DNA of 64,000 nucleotides from Nematostella vectensis. Lineage: Eukaryota; Cnidaria; Anthozoa; Actiniaria; Edwardsiidae. A program made the position numbers and the translations under genes. The stretch is taken from NCBI RefSeq assembly GCF_932526225.1, contig NC_064044.1, positions 2,053,001-2,117,000 on the forward strand, written 5' to 3'. Numbering within the stretch: the first letter of the stretch is position 1; each line of letters opens with the position of its first letter. Positions 10,403 through 22,000 of this stretch are shown here, one piece after another. The notes under the pieces were generated by a model that saw only the letters and a list, made by a program, of their open reading frames with translations, was not told where the DNA came from and searched no databases.

Positions 10403-10768
10403 CTAGTAACAACTAGTCTCAACTAGTCCTAATCTCCTGAGTAGGTCGTGCTTACTCCCTTCTAAGTCAAAATCAAACAACACCTTGTCTAAATGGTACT
10501 TCCTATGGTACGCTGACTTCCTACGTATCCTGTACATATTATTGTAAAAATAAAACCACTCGACGGCATAGTCGTACCCATGGTGAACACCACAATTATT
10601 ACATATATCAGCTCCATTTTCATTCACCATATCCTGCCTAAAACAACATGCCTCAAACCTCGCCGACTCTCCCTTAGTCACGTACTCCGCTATCCTTAGA
10701 TCACAAAATGGACAGTCGTAATATCCCTCTTCTTCTAGTGCCATATGGAACCCTCTATTACAATCCAT
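10403..10768 (-). CDS. VLTF3-like zinc-ribbon protein, C-terminally truncated
   Basis: The ATG at 10768 opens MDCNRGFHMALEEEGYYDC. A GTG 15 bases upstream is in frame, but the ATG start is more likely. Two Cys pairs, CPFC (near residue 19) and CNNC (near residue 58), form a likely zinc ribbon. They are followed by GYDYAVEWFYFYNNMYRIRR and SAYHRKYHLDKVL. The Y-x-R-x-x-H pattern after a zinc ribbon resembles poxvirus late transcription factor 3 homologues, which occur in large DNA viruses and some related elements. The 121 residues end soon after this motif, shorter than the family, so the helical C-terminus is missing. It would act in late-gene transcription, possibly on the TCTAA sites. That link is speculative. 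Confidence 0.55.
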   Translation of the reverse strand: MDCNRGFHMALEEEGYYDCPFCDLRIAEYVTKGESARFEACCFRQDMVNENGADICNNCGVHHGYDYAVEWFYFYNNMYRIRRKSAYHRKYHLDKVLFDFDLEGSKHDLLRRLGLVETSCY

Positions 10769-10786
10769 TCTATATAATAACACAAG

Positions 10787-10895
10787 AGACTACATTCTTA
10801 TATGACGTCACGGCACAGCTGTGCCGGCCTACATAAAAGTTCCACAATAGACTATATTCCTCTATGACGTCACGGCACAGCTTTGCCGGTCTACA
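10787..10895. repeat. Tandem pair of CRE-palindrome units
   Basis: Two units of about 63 bases start at 10787 and about 10851. Each contains AGACTA(C/T)ATTC, the CRE-like TGACGTCA and a CGGCACAG/CTGTGCCG palindrome. The 16-base palindrome is perfect in the first unit and has one mismatch in the second. They lie just upstream of the VLTF3-like start and could be its promoter or the end region of the element. Confidence 0.6.
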
Positions 10896-10989
10896 CTCGC
10901 CCGCGGGGAATCCCCTGATTCGCTCCTAAGAATTAAAATTCCAAGAATGCCACGCAACAGCCGTAACCATCTCGAGTGTATTAAGGCTT

Positions 10990-11620
10990 GGATCTTAATC
11001 TAAAACAGTTGAAATTTTGAAAGTTGCCTTAAAGTGAGTTAACATTGCCTTATATGCACCAGTTTTGGCCAAAACATCAAACTCGGCAATGTTAGCTGAT
11101 TGGTAATATTTCATTTTGAGTGATGACGTCATCCAGCCGATCACGTGACTTTTGCAAATCAATATTTCAAAAAATTCTCCGCTAGTGGATACGCTATGAA
11201 AAAGAAAACATCGCATGTTTTTATGTTCCTTTGAAACACATCTGCACGCTGATGTCTTAACCGGCAAGAAAAGTTTAACCTTTTGGTCACAAATCAACAT
11301 TTTAATTCGCAGCAGGTCACGTGACTTAACAAAATAATTAATATCTTGTTAACGACAGAGAAAATTTTGGATGCTAAAACGCTATCATATGACACACATA
11401 AAGTCAACACTTATTTAGTTAACATCTTTGTCCAAGCTGTTTTCCCCACCGGCGGAAAGGCAAAAAAAATTTGTCACGTGATCTATTGTGTGACGTCATC
11501 ACCAGCAAGAAAACATTACGAAAATGTTAAGGCCGTCGACTTTAATCATCTTGCCAAAAAGAACGAATTTAAGGCGATGTTTACAAATTTTATGGCAAAA
11601 AGTTATATTCGATGCTAAAA
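10990..11620. repeat. Diverged inverted pair with coding-like arms
   Basis: The arm at 10995-11300 (minus reading) and the arm at 11346-11618 (plus reading) are diverged copies of one sequence facing each other. Both contain a CACGTGA near a TGACGTCA. Translated outward from the centre, both show HVI, then TSS, K-x-Y/HY, F-x-LAK and KAM-x-T-x-F in the same order. The frames are short (101 and 90 codons) and match no family known to me. This may be a foldback transposon, or two remnants of a small gene. Confidence 0.6.
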
Positions 11621-12290
11621 GCAATCTACCCAGTATATTAAAATATACTTGAGTAGGATTGTATCATAAAATAAAACCAGCACACATCATGGCGCGGTAA
11701 CCATTTTATAGTGCCAACGTATGGTGCCATGGTGGTGCCATGGCGCGGTGACCAAGACTTTCAATTCGCCCTGCGAGGCGAAGTAGCCTCACCTCCTGCG
11801 TGGTCGTCGACGCCGCGACTCTGGCCTTGGAGTAAGGCTTCGCCTCTTAAGGTGCGAAAGTCTGGCTACCAACACATTGAAAAACATATAGTCTCCATAA
11901 TAGAAAAGAATATCAAAAATGTATAGTTTCCATAAATTGAATTCCATCATACGGCAGTAGTACAGCAGTTGGCTTGGTTCGAGCGCATTTTCGCGAAAGT
12001 GCGCTTGAACCGCCAACCACTAAACTACTAATAGCCTCAAAGGGATATGCCAAGACCAACACTGCCCATGGATTTCCAACTTGCATTTGGCTCTGCCATT
12101 ATAGTCCAGTCAATTTACGTCAAAAAAGGGGCCAACATCGGACTAAATGCAACACAATATTTTTATCGGTTTCTTGCACAGAAAGTATCCCCCTATAACA
12201 TACTAAAATATGTATATATGTACACAATGTTTTTAACGGTTTCTTGCACAGAAAGTATCCCCCTATAACATACTAAAATATGTGTGTATG
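11620..12290. repeat. Short duplications and a hairpin, no gene
   Basis: 11700-11780 repeats ATGGTGCCATGG-type words. A near-perfect hairpin with 12-base arms (GGTTCGAGCGCA and its partner) spans 11976-12011. A 70-base direct duplication (GGTTTCTTGCACAGAAAG...) occurs at 12152-12221 and 12222-12291. No coding exon is seen. Confidence 0.6.
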
Positions 12291-12460
12291 TCTGTCTGTA
12301 TGTCTGTCTGTATGTCTGTCTGTCTGTACGTCTGTATGTCTGTCTGTATGTCTGTCTGTACGTCTGTCTGTACGTCTGTCTGTACGTCTGTCTGTACGTC
12401 TGTCTGTCTGTATGTCTGTCTGTATGTCTGTCTGTCTGTATGTCTGTATGTATGTCTGTA

Positions 12461-12547
<87 letters not shown>

Positions 12548-12562
12548 ATGTCTGTATGTTTA
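12284..12562 (+). repeat. TGTC/TGTA tetranucleotide microsatellite
   Basis: About 280 bases of TGTC with interspersed TGTA and TACG units. It is open in several frames because it is purely periodic; the Cys/Val/Ser open frames are not genes. Confidence 0.97.
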
Positions 12563-13200
12563 TCTCTGTGCCACTCTTAAACTAGCGAAAGTGAAGGTTC
12601 ATACTTAAATTAAATAGAAAAAATTGCGATGCTAGCTGATCTATATTTTAGTAAAGGTTATATTCAGCTACACTCAGTATATATATCAAGTCTCTGTGAT
12701 TTTATTAAATATAAAATGTGAAGGTGGTGGTGGTGGGGGAAGGGGGAGAGGCTGCAAATTTTTGGGCGTCCGTTCAAGGGGGGTCACGATTTTTTGGGCT
12801 TGGATTTGAGGGGGGGGGGGGGCAAATTTTTGCAAAATTGCCGGCCCACCCCCCAGTAATTAATGACCGCTCCCTAAGCTTCCGTGTCCATTGTGCCACA
12901 ACCGCTTACCCTCGGGTACTTGCTCAACATTTCAATAAAATTCTGCTTGTTTACCTTTTTTGCCAAAAAAAACCCTCTTTCTTCATAGAGACCATCATGT
13001 TTAAAAAAAGAAAGTAGCGGAGGCTTCGATTTAACCTGACCTTTTTTTTTCCTGTCATGACCTCTGTTGAGGAGCCATCGGCGTTACCGATCAAAACACA
13101 ACGATACAGTTACAGCAGTGGTGTAATTAAACTTAAACTTTGTAAAATAATGTCTCGACTTCCTTGGGCCAGGGTATTCAGTGTAGAAGAGAACCTCCAT
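12563..13200. other. Low-complexity intergenic DNA, no gene
   Basis: Contains a G-rich segment with a run of about 15 G near 12810 next to AAATTTTTGC words, and nothing that reads as an exon. Confidence 0.5.
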
Positions 13201-13400
13201 NNNNNNNNNNNNNNNNNNNNNNNNNNNNNNNNNNNNNNNNNNNNNNNNNNNNNNNNNNNNNNNNNNNNNNNNNNNNNNNNNNNNNNNNNNNNNNNNNNNN
13301 NNNNNNNNNNNNNNNNNNNNNNNNNNNNNNNNNNNNNNNNNNNNNNNNNNNNNNNNNNNNNNNNNNNNNNNNNNNNNNNNNNNNNNNNNNNNNNNNNNNN
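13201..13400. other. Assembly gap of 200 N
   Basis: Exactly 200 undetermined bases. Open frames crossing it are artefacts. Confidence 0.99.
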
Positions 13401-13630
13401 AGGTGTCCAAGCACCTCCGGCCGCACGTGTTTGCGCGGCCGATCCCCAGCCACCCGCAGTAATCTTTTCCTCGCCCCATCCTCCGAACGCTCGGTATACC
13501 ACAGGACACACAAATGTCTAATTGAAAACCCAACGCCTAATTAATTATTCATGAACGCGAAACACCGGCCCTAATTATTATTCATGCACGCGAAACGCCT
13601 GCCCCTAATTATTCGTGTTCGCGAAATCTA

Positions 13631-14020
13631 TTTTGCCTACATTAACTTTTGCCGATTGTTTACGTACGTGAAATCGATTTGGCCTACACTAGCTTTCGCC
13701 GATTGTTTATGTAGGCAAAACACCCGCCCGATATACAGAGACGGGGCTGGGAGTGCACCGAGGGCGATTCGCGGCTCCCAGGCCGTTTGACTCAAACCAC
13801 CCAGTCCGACAGTCGACGTAGTCGGCCAGATGGCCGCCGACGGACTCCCGGCGAAACACCGGCCCTAATCGATTATTCGCGTTTTGCTATTTTGCTTACA
13901 TTAACTTTTGCCGATTGTTTACGTACGTGAAATCGATTTGGCCCATACGGAGACGGGGCTGGGAGTGCACCGAGGGCGATCCACGGCCCCCAGGCCGTTT
14001 GGCTCAAACTACCCAGTCCC
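13631..14020 (+). repeat. GC-rich direct repeat pair
   Basis: The block ACATTAACTTTTGCCGATTG...GTGAAATCGATTTGGCC followed by GAGACGGGGCTGGGAGTGCA occurs at about 13631-13807 and again at about 13889-14020. The first copy carries an extra internal segment of about 50 bases. Related ATTATTCATG-CGCGAAACACC words occur just before each copy. The GC content contrasts with the AT-rich flank. Confidence 0.75.
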
Positions 14021-14097
14021 CCCCTAATATATATTTCAGAAATATCCTAACCCGTTATATAGTATTCTTGATCTAAATAACCAATAGGTTTTCATGA

Positions 14098-14420
14098 CAA
14101 TACAATATTTTATTAGGTTGTGCATGATTTTTTATAGCCAAATTATCAATGATAAGAGACGAGCATAATTTTATACATGAATACTTTTTGAATGAACCAT
14201 TTTATTTTTTCATTTCAATGCAATATTTATATTGTTGTGTGCACAATTTTTCCTAGCCAAATTACAAAGGATAGAGCACGAGCCTAACTTTAGAAATGAA
14301 TAATTTTGAATGAACAATTTTAATTTCCTGTGTCAAAACAATATTATTTTTATTATGGCTTGCACAATTTTTCACAACCAAATTATATGTGATAAGACAC
14401 CAGCCTAAATAAATGCTTTT
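14098..14420 (+). repeat. Three diverged tandem copies, about 118 bp
   Basis: Units begin near 14098, 14217 and 14334. Each runs CAATATT, TTGTGC/CTTGCA, AATTTTT, AGCCAAATTA, GATA-AG-CACGAGCCTAA, TGAAT. No coding potential is seen. Confidence 0.7.
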
Positions 14421-17400
14421 TAATTAAAAGCCATGATTTTTTAATAATTCAGAATAACACCTTTTTTAACATCATGCATTTTTCCTACTTACGTGTATAC
14501 ACCACTTTCCTTCTAAAAGCAATCCCATACTGCTGGATCTCAGCTTTGACTTTTTCATGTCAAATAATGGTGCATTTGTACAATGATAAAAAAACCATTC
14601 TCTAAAAGGCACTCATTTGTTAATAAAAGTAGTTATTGTCATTCTCGTGCTCAATTCATTCATCCATCATAATCCTGGGTAGTCTTCCTGGGGGAGTGGA
14701 GGGAGGTAAATATATCAGTTGTTATTGAATACAAAAATTCATTAATTTGATACCCCTAAAGGATAGCAGTATCAGAATAACCATTTAACACCCTCCTGAG
14801 GGATAGTAGTTGGGTGAAGTTTATACCCTAAAAGATAGAATGATTATCTACACCCCATCTACTTTTTTGGAGAGTCAAACCCCAGGGGGTGGGGGTCATG
14901 GCAGAAATTAGTAATGTACCCAAGACACCAGGATTTACTTGGAAATGGATATAAAATATAAAAACTACCCCAAAGCTAGTTTGCATCCCCTATATCCTTA
15001 AATTTGCTACAACTATTGCTAAAAAAAAAGTGCATCCACGCAGGCTCCGCTTTTAGGCAGTGCCTAAATCTATACATTAGCCATTTCCTTAAACTATAAA
15101 GTTTTCAACCACCGCAACAGGTGAAGAAGTCGAGCCTATATTCCGAGCTTGTAAGAACAAAGCAGTAGACAGATGTATCCTTCAAATTCTTATTTTCATA
15201 CGGCCATTTGACTGGATAATTAGTTGCATTTTCTCTATTAAACACTTTTTTCGTCCATTCTTCCCTGCCAGCTTGTGTTCCGTTGATCGTTTGATGTCGA
15301 AAGTCAGAATAGGCCCCCCCCGGCTTTTCCGAGCCCCCCACCCACCCCGAAGTTCCTGTCGGAGCCAGTCTGTCATTGGTTTAGAGTGATCAATCAATTA
15401 GCTGGCCTGGTAGCATGAGCTGGTCACGTGAGTGGTACAGCCAGCTGACAGCGTGTGACATGACGTCATTGACCACAAATTTTGAGTCGCCTAGTTTATG
15501 ACCAATTTCTATACCTATGGAGCTCCGCGCTGGCTCCGCTAATAAGCGCCTTTTTATGCCGGCCAGGGAGCTTAGAAATGCAAACAAAGTAGTAAGGAAA
15601 ACTATGATACTAGAAAAATTTGTTGTATGCTTCATACGCATCGTGTATTTGTTACGGGTTTGGGTCAAAGTCAATCCAACCCTCGCCTAACGGAAACTAA
15701 AAATCAACCACTTTATCATTCTGCCCTAAGAGTTTTTGTTATTTTTTATGATTAGTCGTACGAATGGTGATCGGTGGTAGAACTGACGAATAGTGAAATG
15801 CTACAGTGTGTATTTACTTACACCCAGCAGGTGAAAACAGTTCAAGTCCGCAACCCAAATCCTCGCGGTAGTAAACTCAGCTTTTTTTTCAGATTAGTCG
15901 TCTTTAAACAATGTGCACTCAATCCTTTTCTTGACTGTTTAGCGTTTCAAGCGAGTACTTTGAAAGTAAGCCAATATTACTTTATTTTTCGGGAAGTAAA
16001 TGATAGAAAATATCAGCAAAGAACGGAAATACATCGACGCGCGCACGTCAGCTAATACTAAACATGTTATATGACAATATTTGTGGACGCAAAAGATTGT
16101 CTCCAAAACGTGAACAAATGTTGCAGTCGTTCAGATGTATTCTTGCTAATTAAGCATCTGTTAAGTCTGCAAGGGGAATCGTTAAGAATAAAATGACTTC
16201 ATTGGAAGAAAGGAAATAAGCGACAGCATTTGATGGATATTTTATCAAATTCGAAAACTTCCTGCATAAGCCAATCGTCAAGCAAAGATGCGAGGGTCTT
16301 AATAAGTACACGTCGTTGTCACTAGATATGTTACACTGTGTATTGCGCGCCGTTAAGGCAGGGTTTTTGCTTTATCAATATCACACATTTCAATGTTCGC
16401 ATTCACTATTCCTTAAGTTAGTGTCGACTTCAGAAGGTGGCAAGGTTGAATTTATTTACAATTTATATCTATTTATTGAAGTGATAAGAAAATGTAGAAA
16501 AAACATGCTAACGTTTTATTTTTTTTTTGTGATCAGCAGATTTTCAGTATTTTTTTGCCAAAACATCTGATTTTCTTAAAAATATCGTGAATGTTGTCTG
16601 AAGTTCAAATTCTATGATTAATTGAGCTTTTTCAAGGCAACATAAAAACGTTGATCGGTGAAAGCCATCAACTAAATTTAATTCAATATCGCTGTGTATC
16701 GATGTGCCAACCATTTTTTAAAATGCGTTTTTTTTTAATAATTACTTTATCCCAATGTTAAGATGGTGTTTTGGTTGCGGATAGAAATGCCCTCTTGACG
16801 AAAGTGCGCCCTGTGCAAACATCCTGTAATGTCACATTTTCAATTGTAATAAAATCTAGATAAAACAAAGATATTAAGTTTGAAGGGAACTTGAAACTCT
16901 TGTATAAAAGTCGAAATTATTTGTCTAGATGACAGAGGTGTTCGTTTGCTTCAATATACAAAATTCAAAATACAAATAACGAAAATCACTACATTGTAGA
17001 TGAAATAGTTGTGGTTTGAGAAGAGTTATGGGAGAATATCTAAAAGGCATGGCATTGGACACAGAAATTGCAAACGAAAGCTACAAGCATTTATTGTAAA
17101 ACAGGAGTACATATCTTGCATTTTGGGAATATTCGCCGTACTTAAGTAACTTGCGACGTTCAGGTAATCAAGACATTGTTTAGTTAAAACGCTTTATTAT
17201 CATCCTTTAGCTGCCATCTGCAAAGTTAAATTTCTCTGAGAAAAATAACTAAATACGTAACTTGTTAACTTGATTTTTTACAGATACATTCCATTTGTCA
17301 AAAGAATATTATGTAGGGGTGATTAAGTATGAGTAGAAGGTAACTTTTTTGTTTTATTCACAAAACGTGTTAGATAAAAATAGGTTTGCACCTTATTTGG

Positions 17401-17970
17401 CAAGAGAATTGATGCGCCAATATTCGACTTGATAATGAGTAAAGGTACGGTAATACGAGCAGCAAAATCGTACAACTTTTGACGTTGCTCGTTTATACCA
17501 GCGCTAATCTTGAAAAGCCCTAGGTCCCAGGTCTTCAAGAGATTGGCCGAGCGGGTTTGAAGGTCACCCAAATATTAATAGTTTTGTCGCAGAATTTTTT
17601 TGTTGTTGCAAGTTGAAAAGGTTAGCTGCAGAAAGTAGAAGATGGTTCTACATTTTGCAATAAAATTAAGAGATGTAGCCCGTATTAGTATTACTGCATT
17701 AACCCAACTTGTGTCGCAGCAAAACGACGTCAAGCATACAAGTACGATAACCAGTTCCGTATCACTTAATATTAAAATATTAAAATCTTTTTTAAAAGGA
17801 TCATGGGATCGTCCAACTTGACGTGTGCTTGCGTCTATTGATATTTTAACTGGGGACTAAATGTTATTTACTTTGTGGTCTTTTTATTGGGAATCGACTC
17901 GATGCTGACCTATCTGCCATAATGATCTACGTATAAAACACGATTCGCGAATCTCCGGAGCCGCTATACT
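14421..17970. other. Long intergenic stretch, no gene recognised
   Basis: About 3.5 kb of AT-rich DNA with only short unrelated open frames. A short dispersed repeat containing GGCTCCGCTTTTAGGCA lies at 15041-15070 and recurs inverted at 58154-58183. A CACGTGA and TGACGTCA pair is present near 15425-15465. I found no exon, tRNA or other RNA gene. Confidence 0.5.
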
Positions 17971-17974
17971 GGGG

Positions 17975-18365
17975 AAAGATTTCCAATGTCTTAGCGGGAA
18001 TAAACCCAGCCAGCCCTTGTTATAAGAGTGGAAAGGTTTCAAGTGTCTTAGCGGGTATAAACCCAGCCAGCCCTTGTTATAAGAGTGGAAAGGTTTCAAG
18101 TGTCTTAGCGGGTATAAACCCAGCCAGCCCTTGTTATAAGAGTGGAAAGGTTTCAAGTGTCTTAGCGGGTATAAACCCAGCCAGCCCTTGTTATAAGAGT
18201 GGAAAGGTTTCAAGTGTCTTAGCGGGTATAAACCCAGCCAGCCCTTGTTATAAGAGTGGAAAGGTTTCAAGTGTCTTAGCGGGTATAAACCCAGCCAGCC
18301 CTTGTTATAAGAGTGGAAAGGTTTCCAATGCCTTAGCGGGAATAAGCCCAGCCAGCCCTTGTTAA
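17975..18365 (-). repeat. 57-bp minisatellite
   Basis: About seven near-identical 57-base units (CTTAGCGGGTATAAACCCAG...). Because 57 is a multiple of three the array stays open on the minus strand, giving a 163-residue frame of 19-residue repeats (KGWLGLYPLRHLKPFHSYN). No signal peptide, splice context or promoter supports a real gene, so I treat it as a minisatellite. Confidence 0.85.
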
Positions 18366-18549
18366 AAGTCGACATATTCCTTCGAACTAAACGATTCGTG
18401 GGTCGTAATCATCTACCATAGCAGTAAAGTGTATATTCAGGGACGGCAAAAGTGAAACAGATTTTAAAAAATGCCTTAATCCGTGGCCAGCATAGTGAGC
18501 CCATACTTCATAAAGTTGAGTATAATTTATACATTTAAGTTGAAATATT

Positions 18550-18817
18550 AGCCTGCTTGCAGACGATACTGGGTGCTATCATCGCGGAAAACCCGCTCAG
18601 TTCGGTGATCGTGCGCCATCTTTTATTTTAAGTCGCGTGGTTCCCGGGAGAGAGCGCAAATACAGACTCCCCCCCCCCCCCCCCCCCCCCCTGCCCTGCG
18701 TCCTTTTTTGCGCTCGCCCCCAAGAACCACGCGGCTTAGAATACAAGATGGCGCCCGATCACCGAACTGAGCGGGTTTTCCGCGATGATAACACCGAGTA
18801 CCGCCTGCAAGCAGGCT
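18550..18817. mobile_element. MITE with long terminal inverted repeats
   Basis: The left arm from 18550 (AGCCTGCTTGCAG...) and the right arm ending at 18817 (...CTGCAAGCAGGCT) are inverted repeats of about 100 bases, well matched throughout. A run of over 20 C is at the centre (18669-18692). ATT flanks both ends and may be a 3-base target duplication. No protein is encoded. Confidence 0.88.
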
Positions 18818-18895
18818 ATTGATATATAGAATGCAATGTTTTTGTATCTCGTAATTAGAGTGATAGTATTCGTAGAATTCCGCATGTTCCTACAT

Positions 18896-19008
18896 TCAAC
18901 ATTTGCGGCACGTTAGTCTGCAGTTCTCTTCCATGAAGCGTACATTTGTCACGCATTCCCCCTCTTTGGCCCATAAGGGACACTGCACAGGCTTCTTATC
19001 CACACAGC
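18896..19008 (-). CDS. ShKT domain exon 7, with stop
   Basis: Acceptor TATTTTAG. Encodes CVDKKPVQCPLWAKEGEC, then FMEENCRLTCRKC and TGA at 18896-18898. The protein ends on the last ShKT cysteine. Confidence 0.87.
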
Positions 19009-22000
19009 CTAAAATAGAAACAAATGATAATTAATTAATTAAATGAAACATCGTCTCTTGAATCACAAGCAGTGAATAACAGGTAATTAATTAATTAATT
19101 AATTAATTAATTAAATGAAACATCGTCTCTTGAATCACAAGCAGTGAATAACAGGTATAATCGGAGCTCATAGAGCAAGCTAACATCATTACTTACATCC
19201 AGAGCAGCTCTTCCAACACTGACTGCTCATGTAAACAGGGTTTTTCAGACACTCGCCCTGAGCCGCCCAGGCCTCGCATTCAGGCTTCAAGTCCACGCAA
19301 GCAGCTATAGAGGAGGATTGCAAATCAGGTTGTAAACATTTGAAGAGGCCTAAATCCAGTATCTGCGTGACTGGGTTTTTATGTGGTCTTTGCGTGACTA
19401 GGTCTGTGCCCTATTGGGCCTGTGCGTTACTGGGTCTGTGCATGACCGGGTCTTTGCGTGAATGGGTCTGTGCTTGACTGGGTCTGTTCGTGACTGGGTC
19501 TGTGTGAGTTCTTTGTGTTACTGGATCTGTGCGTTACTTGGTCTGTGCGTAAATCGGGTCTGTTCGTGACTGGGTCTGTGTGAGTTCTTTGTGTTACTGG
19601 ATCTGTGCGTCACTTGGTCTGTGCGTAACTCGGATCTGTTCGTGACTGGGTCTGTGTGAGTTCTTTGTGTTACTGGATCTGTGCGTGACTGGGTCTAAGC
19701 TTGACTGGGTCTGTGCGTGACTTGAGTCTGTGCGTGACTGGGTCTATGTGAGTTCTTTGTGTGACTGGATCTGTGCGTGACTGGGTATATGCGTGACTGG
19801 CACTTTGCGTGACAGGGTCTGTGCGTGACTTGGTGTGTTGTGTGGTCTGTGCGATGTGTTGTTTGTGATCTTACCGCATCCTGAACAGCTCTTCCAACAA
19901 AGGCTTGGGATGTGCTTGTGCGTGGTACAGAATCCACGTTTCGCGAACTCCATACAAATAGGGATCTTGTCTTCGCATTTCTCTGAACATTAGAAAAATA
20001 CAGTACACATGAGGCCTAATGGTGTCAGGTTTTGGTATTTATAACTGCAGTATGGTTGGATAATTAAAAGTGGTGGATAAAACTTTGCAAATGTCTAACG
20101 AACCCCATATAAACTTGTCACTTTATTAGTTCATCCTCCACGAAAGCTCAGAAACTATAACAAATTTTAACACAAGAAGCCTTATGCTTTACACAAAGAT
20201 TACAATATCTTGATATATGTTATATGCTGCAAAAGACCTACTGATTGAAGTAATCTAGCCCTTCGCCCATGAACATTAAATTTGTGGGGCTGGGATTAAT
20301 TCTTTTTCCATATGTTTTTCATATTAATTCCTCACTAGGACGGGGAGGGGGGGGCAGCCCTTGTTAGCAAAGGCCTGTTCACGTGTCAATAAGTATAAAG
20401 TACACTTTAAAAAGATGAATAGCTACTTCACTCTGTTACAAAGTAAGGGGCAATATTACCACATCCAGAGCAGCTTTTCCAACACTGATGCCTCATAAAG
20501 GCCGGGTTCTTTGCACATTCGCCCTCCTTTTTCCATAACAGACACTTGATAGGGTGCTTATCTTCACACGGAGCTAGTGAAATACAATAATATAAGGGAA
20601 AAAGTAAAATACAATAATATTCATAAAATGATTTTTCTTGCCGTTATTTAGAATTCTCTTAGCATTCTCCCTGCTTAATTTCTCATTCTACACCCATCCA
20701 ATATCATTACATAACGTCATACAATTGGTAAAAGGTGCTTTTTGATAAGGTCTATCCCAGACCCTCCCAATATCAAGATATGACGAAGTTGAGGACTCTT
20801 ATCCATATACCCCCTCCCCCCCTCTCCACCCTCTTGATACTGACCACACCCTGAGCAGCTTCTCCAGCACTTGTCCAACATGAACTTCACGTTTCGGGTG
20901 CACTCTCCAGCTTTCTGCCACTCGATGCATTTGGGGTGTATGTTAATACATGGGGCTGGACACGAGAAGTCAAACACATTAATAGAGCATAGTCTTTCGG
21001 TCAGTAATGCTTTTGCAAAATGCCGGGCAAAAATAGCCAAACGCACTAATATAGTATTGTTTGTCTGCCGTGTCCAATAAATGCTTCTGCAAGATGCAGG
21101 ACACAATAAAGTCAAATGTTAACCGATAGTCTTCTGACCATCATGCGGGGCTAAACATGATATCAAGTACACTATTTGTCTATTTAGCTTAGAGTAAAAG
21201 GATCCGTCGTTAATACTTAATATGCCTTACTGCTAAAAATGATATGAAGTGCGCTATTTGTCAATTTAGCTTATAGAGAAAAGGATCCGCCGTTAATACA
21301 GTATATGCCTTACTGCTAAAAATGATATCAAGTACACTATTTGTCTATTTAGCTTATATTTACTAGTAAAAGGATCCGTCGTTAAAATACTTTATATGCC
21401 TTACGGCTTACTTTAGAAAGGACTGTGACTCTTACCGCAGTCTGTACATGATTTCTTGCAGTTATTCAGCATGAATTTAGGATTCTTGAAGCATTCTCCC
21501 TGCTTTTTCCAGTCTTTGCAATTGATGTCCTTATTCACACAAGGTGCTGAAAGAGAGAGTTACGTCATAATCAGATGTTTTTTTATGGGGCAAGCCTAGG
21601 CTACCCCCTTCCTCTCCATACATAAATATGACGTCATAGCAATGGGTACAATAACTTTTTTATGGGGCAAGCCTTAGTCTACCCCTTCTTTCTCCATACC
21701 TAAATATGAAGCCATAGCAATGGGTACAATATTTTTTTAATGGGGTAAGCCTTACTTTACCCCCTCCCTCCCCATACATAAATATAACTTCAAAACAATG
21801 GGTACAAAATGTTAATTTGATGAGGCAAGCCTTAGTCTACCCTTCATATGTCGATCGCTGTCTGGAACACAAACGGGTTGCGTTTTCTTGTGTGTGTTTA
21901 CCCAGGTTAGAACGGTGAGCCTGTGCTCTGCACTTCGCTTTATTCCTTTATAATCCTTCATTGCTCTCGGATGTTCCTTTATCTTATTATCAATATTGAA

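Larger units (their letters stand above)
2400..10800. mobile_element. Decayed Polinton/Maverick (adintovirus-like) element
   Basis: About 8.4 kb carries the Polinton hallmark pair, a protein-primed family B DNA polymerase and a retrovirus-type integrase. With them are a phospholipase-A2-like protein, capsid-like proteins, a fibre-like protein with collagen repeats, a small glycine-rich hydrophobic protein and a VLTF3-like zinc-ribbon protein. Genes are on the minus strand from 7337 down to about 2490, on the plus strand from about 7500 to 10154, and on the minus strand again at 10768-10403. Most frames are interrupted by stops and frameshifts. I did not recognise an FtsK/HerA-type ATPase or a cysteine protease. 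No terminal inverted repeats were found, so the ends are approximate. This is a non-functional relic. Confidence 0.85.

Noticed and set aside
12280-12608. Three overlapping frames of about 100 codons rich in Cys, Val and Ser
   Set aside because: They are a TGTC/TGTA microsatellite read in all frames; no start context, splice sites or family.
13057-13544. Frames crossing the N run
   Set aside because: Artefacts of the 200-base gap.
17884-18375. 163-residue minus-strand frame with 19-residue repeats
   Set aside because: Open only because a 57-bp minisatellite unit is divisible by three; no signal peptide or splice support.
18896-21546. Calling the ShKT gene a potassium-channel toxin
   Set aside because: ShKT domains are common in non-toxin proteins, six are present behind a mucin-like part, and no toxin precursor layout is seen.
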